From: Bryobacterales bacterium
GTDB taxonomy: Bacteria; Acidobacteriota; Terriglobia; Bryobacterales; Bryobacteraceae
Reading direction: 5' to 3'
Assembly (NCBI GenBank): GCA_003132905.1
Contig: PKZC01000218.1
Coordinates: forward strand, 2,012 to 10,115
Length of the DNA stretch: 8,104 bases
Shown: positions 5,243 through 8,104 of the stretch, piece by piece
How positions within the stretch are numbered: position 1 is the first letter of the stretch
How the letters are laid out: every line of letters begins with the position of its first letter
Position numbers and translations under genes: made by a program
Notes under the pieces: generated by a model
What the model saw: only the letters and a program-made list of their open reading frames with translations
Databases searched by the model: none
What the model was told of the DNA's origin: nothing

Positions 5243-7101
5243 CGGGGCGGGTCCAATTCATAACGCAGTCCGATGTTCAGTGTGAGGTTCGGAGTCACTC
5301 TCCAATCGTCCTGCACGAAGAAATCCGTCCAAGGCGTTCGGAGATCAAGGTACGAATAGTTGGAAAGACTTTCCGTGTAGGCCGCGCCCAGTAGAAAGTC
5401 CGCGAGTGCGTTCTTGGTGTACTGGCCGTCGAAGTTGAAGATACCGCTGCTGCGCTGAGAACTGAGGAAGTTCGTTTGCAGCCAGTACTGCTGTACGCCA
5501 AATTTCAGACTGTGGCTTCCCTTGGACCAAGTCACGTCGCCCGATAGTTGGCGATCCTGGGAAGCGTCGGCATTCGGAACATTGGTCACGCCCAGGCTGG
5601 GATAGCCCGTGATGACGATGTTCGAGAATCCGGGACTCGCGGCTTCGACGCCGGGAATGCCGATGCCGGTTAGCGATTGGTTGGGGAAGAAATTCGTCCA
5701 GGCCAAATCGTTCCATCCTGCGCGAATGGAGCTCACAATGGTCGGCGTCCAGACGCGGTTGTAACCCAGCACGAAGCTCTTGCTATTGGCGGCATCCGCT
5801 CCGGCGCCGGCGTAGTATTGGCCATTGTCCGGCGGCAGAACAACGGATACACCGGTGTCCACCACCTGATCGCTAAACCGGAAGAAAAGATTTTGCTTGT
5901 CGTCAATGATCTGATCGACGCGCAAATCCCAGCGATGGGCGTCTTGATTCGACGGGCTCTGGTAATTGTAGTTATTGGTCGCGGCACCGTTCTGAGGCAG
6001 AGGAAGAAAGCTGAGAACCTTCAGCGCGATAGGATCGATGCGGCTGATCGGGATCTGATTTCCGGGGAACTGTTTTCCGGTGACCGGATCGATGATGTTC
6101 GAGGAAAAAATGCCATCCCGCTGAGCCAAGGTCGGCACAATGCTCAGCGTGGTTGTGGACTGGCGGATATAGGTTGTCTCAAAGTCGCCGAAGATAAACG
6201 TCTTGTTGCGAATCACCGGCCCGCCCGCCGAGGCCCCAAATTGGTTCCGCTTGTACGGCGGTTTGTAAGTGGCGAACAAGTTCTTCGCGTCCACGATGTC
6301 GTTGCGGATGAACTCGAACGCGCTGCCGTGGAGCTCGTTGGTTCCGGATTTGAGGGCGACGCTGACGACGCCCGATGAGGACCGCCCGAACTCGGCGGAG
6401 TAGCCGTTCGTGACAACCTTAAATTCCTGAATGGCGTCGACCGAGGGCTTCACCACTTCTTTCTGGTTGGAATGGCCAGTCGAGATCTGCTGGTTATTGT
6501 TGTCTTGGCCATCCAGCAGGAATGCGACTTGCGTACCTGCCTGTCCTCCGATTTCTACTCCCTGGGTCGCCGAAACCGTGCCCGACGAAAGATTCGCCAG
6601 TTGCAAATAGTCGCGGCCGTTCAACGGCATGTCTTCAATCTGCTTATTGTTGATCACGTCTCCGACTGTGGAATCAGAGGTCTGCAGCAGCGGCGCCTCG
6701 GCCTGAACATTTACCGACTCGGAAGTCTGACCGACTTCCAGCACCACATCCACTTTGCGCACATCGCCGATTTCCAGAACCACGCCGCGCTGATTCGATT
6801 GCTTGAATCCGTCAGCTTGAACGGCAATGACATACTCGCCAATCTTCAAGGACGGCGTTCGGAATTCTCCGCGCTCATCCGTGTGAACCTCGGTAACTGC
6901 GTTGGTGGCCAAATGCGTTAGCTTCACCGTAGCCCCGGAGACCGTCGCGTGGGTTGAATCGAATACTGTTCCTACAACGATGGCGTCATCAGCTTGTTGA
7001 GCCAACGCCTTTGGAATGCCGCTCCATGACGCAATGGCCAAGAGGCAGTAAGCAGTGTGTAACAATCTGCGAAACAAAACTCGGAAAGCGCGGGAAGACA
7101 T
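4930..7101 (-). CDS. Oar-like TonB-dependent receptor, N-terminal part (frameshifted)
   Basis: This is the first gene of the operon and encodes an outer-membrane transporter of the Oar/carboxypeptidase-regulatory-like TonB-dependent type. The start at 7101 is preferred over 7167 because AAGGA (7107-7111) lies 5 nt upstream and a signal peptide starts there, with cleavage near residue 34-35 (KALAQ). A carboxypeptidase-regulatory-like beta-sandwich spans about 40-124 (VVGTVFDSTHATVSGATV, DERGEFRTPSLKIGEYVIAV). The plug spans about 130-260, with MPLNGRDYLQL (158-168), 'VAFLLDGQDNN' (192-202), 'QEFKVVTNGYSAEFGRSSSG' (225-244) and 'LKSGTNELHGSAFEFIRND' (250-268). The barrel begins near 270. True coding runs to about residue 617 (RYELDP); the ~106 residues encoded beyond that, to the stop at 4930, are out-of-frame Arg/Pro-rich shadow. 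With the frame restored the whole protein would be about 1067 residues, normal for the family. Substrate unknown; members are presumed to import large ligands such as oligosaccharides or peptides. Confidence 0.9.
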   Translation of the reverse strand: MSSRAFRVLFRRLLHTAYCLLAIASWSGIPKALAQQADDAIVVGTVFDSTHATVSGATVKLTHLATNAVTEVHTDERGEFRTPSLKIGEYVIAVQADGFKQSNQRGVVLEIGDVRKVDVVLEVGQTSESVNVQAEAPLLQTSDSTVGDVINNKQIEDMPLNGRDYLQLANLSSGTVSATQGVEIGGQAGTQVAFLLDGQDNNNQQISTGHSNQKEVVKPSVDAIQEFKVVTNGYSAEFGRSSSGVVSVALKSGTNELHGSAFEFIRNDIVDAKNLFATYKPPYKRNQFGASAGGPVIRNKTFIFGDFETTYIRQSTTTLSIVPTLAQRDGIFSSNIIDPVTGKQFPGNQIPISRIDPIALKVLSFLPLPQNGAATNNYNYQSPSNQDAHRWDLRVDQIIDDKQNLFFRFSDQVVDTGVSVVLPPDNGQYYAGAGADAANSKSFVLGYNRVWTPTIVSSIRAGWNDLAWTNFFPNQSLTGIGIPGVEAASPGFSNIVITGYPSLGVTNVPNADASQDRQLSGDVTWSKGSHSLKFGVQQYWLQTNFLSSQRSSGIFNFDGQYTKNALADFLLGAAYTESLSNYSYLDLRTPWTDFFVQDDWRVTPNLTLNIGLRYELDPPRCRRTIPSRISIWIPIPGTRCWCRPARKAAALPAGLSRMSTTSSGRRAWEWLITSITKRSSELALVFSIRTSSPKAGCSRSRSIRRTMFASVLPRTRRCRRPSF
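5243..5251 (-). other. Frameshift site in receptor gene (one base missing)
   Basis: On the minus strand the sequence reads GAC CCG CCC CGG TG. Family-like sequence in one frame ends at LRYELDP and resumes at VQKNNTISNF in another. Inserting one G so that it reads CCG GCC CCG GTG restores D-P-A-P-V-Q-K. The break lies in a C-run, a common place for both natural indels and sequencing or assembly errors; the sequence alone cannot separate these. Confidence 0.88.
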
Positions 7102-7324
7102 CTGGTTCCTTATGGTTTTTCTGAACGGACGCAGCCTTAGCGCCCTGGCCAGCGAAGCAAACCACAAGGATGCCTATGAGTCTACTGGCTTAACTATACT
7201 AAACACATAGACTACTGGAAATGAGCCGACATGTCAAGTGAGGAAGTTATATTTGGATATAGAGCGAGTACTGTGAGGTTGGAGCTAAGTACTATAGTTT
7301 ATAAATAGACTGTATGGTTCGGCG
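7102..7324. other. AT-rich intergenic regulatory region upstream of receptor operon
   Basis: This 223-base gap separates the DUF1566 gene from the receptor gene, both on the minus strand. The part at 7191-7320 has about 36% GC (47 of 130 bases) against clearly GC-rich surrounding genes. It holds the promoter listed separately, a near-perfect 10-base direct repeat ag(t/a)ctactgg at 7179-7188 and 7209-7218 (30 bases apart), two AGTACT palindromes at 7267-7272 and 7288-7293 (21 bases apart), and the palindrome ACTATAGT at 7291-7298. No open frame of note, no GC-rich terminator hairpin after the DUF1566 stop, and no RNA gene was recognised. It probably controls the receptor operon; which regulator binds is unknown. 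Confidence 0.7.
7193..7221 (-). promoter_or_regulatory. Candidate sigma-70-type promoter of receptor operon
   Basis: On the minus strand, TTTCCA (7221-7216) and TATAGT (7198-7193) are separated by exactly 17 bases. They match the -35 and -10 consensus at 4 of 6 and 5 of 6 positions. Transcription would begin near 7186 and leave an ~85-nt leader before the ATG at 7101. A perfect TTGACA lies just upstream at 7237-7232, but its 17-base partner TAGTCT (7214-7209) matches the -10 box at only 3 positions; it may be a second promoter or part of the same control region. Acidobacterial promoters are poorly defined, so this is a pattern match only. Confidence 0.45.
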
Positions 7325-7762
7325 TCACTTGCTTGGATTGTGACGTCCAACATGCCGGACGCATAGCGCTCTATTCAAGCCCGAGTCACCCGCGGCAACC
7401 GAGGCCCGTCCGCCGTCGCCGAAATCAAGGGCCCATCCTTCACCATCTTGCTTCCCGGGCGTGGAACTCCACTGCCATCCGCTGAGCTTAATCGGAGCTT
7501 TGATGCGATAGGCACTCTGGGCGGCGGCACCGCCTACCAAGCCTTGAAGATCGTCAATGGAGGGGAGCGTCCAGTTGTGGAATCCGGCGAGTGTCAGGTT
7601 CCGGCAGTACCGCTGCGCCTGGATCCAACTGAGGCCGGAGCCGTTATCGACAGCCGTCCACATCAAGTGCGTATCGGGATCGTTCCAATAATCAGACTTG
7701 TCGGCGCCCTGGCACACCGCTATAAACCAGAGCGCCAACGCGGCAACCGCGTAAGACTTCAA
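7325..7762 (-). CDS. Secreted DUF1566 (Lcl C-terminal-like) domain protein, TTG start
   Basis: This 145-residue protein has a signal peptide (MKSYAVAALALWFIAVCQGA) followed by a DUF1566/Lcl_C-type domain at about residues 27-137. Landmarks are 'DPDTHLMWTA' (28-37), the 'SWIQAQRYCRNLTLAGFHNWTLPSIDDLQGL' segment (45-75; the A..YC..L.L.G...WRLP...EL pattern), 'GWQWSSTP' (95-102), 'GWALDFGDGG' (109-118) and 'NRALCVR' (130-136). Cys53 and Cys134 are the usual conserved pair and likely form a disulfide. The domain occurs in secreted and surface proteins; its biochemical role is not established. The frame is open much further upstream, but that part is an antisense-like shadow of the TlpA gene. The chosen start is TTG at 7762, which overlaps the TlpA stop as TTGA and begins the signal peptide; a weak GGCGAG lies upstream. 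A lipobox is not convincing, because Val precedes Cys17. Probably translationally coupled to TlpA. Confidence 0.8.
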   Translation of the reverse strand: MKSYAVAALALWFIAVCQGADKSDYWNDPDTHLMWTAVDNGSGLSWIQAQRYCRNLTLAGFHNWTLPSIDDLQGLVGGAAAQSAYRIKAPIKLSGWQWSSTPGKQDGEGWALDFGDGGRASVAAGDSGLNRALCVRHVGRHNPSK

Positions 7763-8104
7763 CGGCTCGCCACATCCGCCGAGGGACGTGCAAGCGACGC
7801 ACTGCTCTGGACGCTCTGACCTACTAGCAGCCGATCGATGATCGACGTGAAGTCGTCCTTCAGCTCCTTGCCGTATACACCACTTGCGGCGGACGCAAAC
7901 CCGGAATAGGTTGCCTTCACCTTGCCATCTCGGCCGATGAAGAGCGTGGCAGGCCAGGTGTTCAGATTGACGGCCTGCGGTACTTTGTCCCACATCTCGT
8001 CGGGAGTTCCGGCGATCAGATACGTGTAGGGCACGCCGTACTGTTTGATGAACGCCTTCACGCGAGTGAGCGATTCCTGTTGATCGGCTTCTTCGAAGTC
8101 CAGA
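7759..8104 (-). CDS. TlpA/thioredoxin-like protein, C-terminal part (5' end outside window)
   Basis: The frame is open to the right window edge and ends at TGA, giving 114 complete codons of a longer protein. The visible part is the C-terminal half of a TlpA/redoxin-type thioredoxin fold: an 'FEEADQQESLTRVKAFIKQYGVPYTYLI' strand-helix-strand segment, then the cis-Pro loop and strand 'LNTWPATLFIGRDGKVKATYSGF', then the final helix 'DDFTSIIDRLL'. 'WPATLFIGRDG' aligns with the 'PTTLFIDRDG' of TlpA proteins. The catalytic CxxC, if present, would be encoded just beyond the window, so redox activity cannot be checked. Family members are usually periplasmic or membrane-anchored thiol-disulfide oxidoreductases. 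The GTG at 8061 is an internal Val, since matching sequence continues upstream. The downstream DUF1566 protein has two conserved cysteines and could be a client (inference). Confidence 0.85.
   Translation of the reverse strand, partial: LDFEEADQQESLTRVKAFIKQYGVPYTYLIAGTPDEMWDKVPQAVNLNTWPATLFIGRDGKVKATYSGFASAASGVYGKELKDDFTSIIDRLLVGQSVQSSASLARPSADVASR

Noticed and set aside
5677..6378. 233-residue plus-strand open frame opposite the receptor gene
   Set aside because: It is antisense to conserved receptor barrel and plug sequence and looks like a GC-rich shadow.
7102..7167. Longer start of the receptor at 7167
   Set aside because: The added 22 residues (MWFASLARALRLRPFRKTIR...) would bury the signal peptide, and the ATG at 7101 has a proper ribosome binding site.
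7209..7237. Main promoter built on the perfect TTGACA at 7237-7232
   Set aside because: At 17-base spacing its -10 partner TAGTCT matches only 3 of 6 positions; kept only as a possible secondary promoter.
7763..7993. N-terminal extension of the DUF1566 reading frame to an ATG at 7993
   Set aside because: The extra 77 residues are Arg/His/Cys-rich, overlap the TlpA-like gene in another frame and lack any domain; the signal peptide begins at 7762.
1..8104. CRISPR array, tRNA, rRNA, transposase or prophage genes
   Set aside because: No regularly spaced repeats, RNA gene landmarks, transposase-like frames or terminal inverted repeats were seen anywhere in the window.

Overview
The window looks like chromosomal DNA of a GC-rich, Gram-negative acidobacterium, probably of the Solibacter/Bryobacter type. 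This rests on an Oar-like TonB-dependent receptor with an N-terminal carboxypeptidase-regulatory-like domain, a DUF6152 protein, secreted proteins with the GDSRGHWEG motif, and a DUF6600 fragment, all families I associate with Acidobacteriota. It is inferred from family content only; no rRNA or tRNA is present. No phage, IS element, CRISPR array or RNA gene was seen.

Left part (1-1301, + strand): the 3' end of a DUF6600-type protein, then a complete protein built from three BON domains. The first ~58 bases are poorer in GC and do not read like the rest of the DUF6600 protein, so something may be joined there.

Central part (1314-7101, - strand): a compact run of genes, apparently one operon, read from right to left. 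The order is a ~1067-residue Oar/TonB-dependent outer-membrane receptor (broken by a single-base frameshift near 5243-5250), a secreted rhodanese-fold protein with no cysteine at all, a secreted DUF6152 protein, and two secreted paralogues sharing the GDSRGHWEG motif. Gene spacing is 41 nt, 2 nt, a 1-nt overlap and 11 nt. Every product carries a signal peptide, so the operon encodes an outer-membrane/periplasmic module whose ligand cannot be told from sequence. An 18-bp tandem duplication spans the receptor's stop codon.

Right part (7102-8104): an AT-rich intergenic region (about 36% GC over 7191-7320) holds the likely promoter of the receptor operon and several short repeats. Beyond it, also on the - strand, are a secreted DUF1566 protein starting at TTG and the C-terminal part of a TlpA/thioredoxin-like protein that runs off the window. 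These two genes overlap by 4 nt (TTGA) and are probably translationally coupled.

The most interesting points are the all-secreted receptor operon with its Cys-less rhodanese and tandem paralogues, the frameshift in the receptor, the repeat over its stop codon, and the low-GC left edge.
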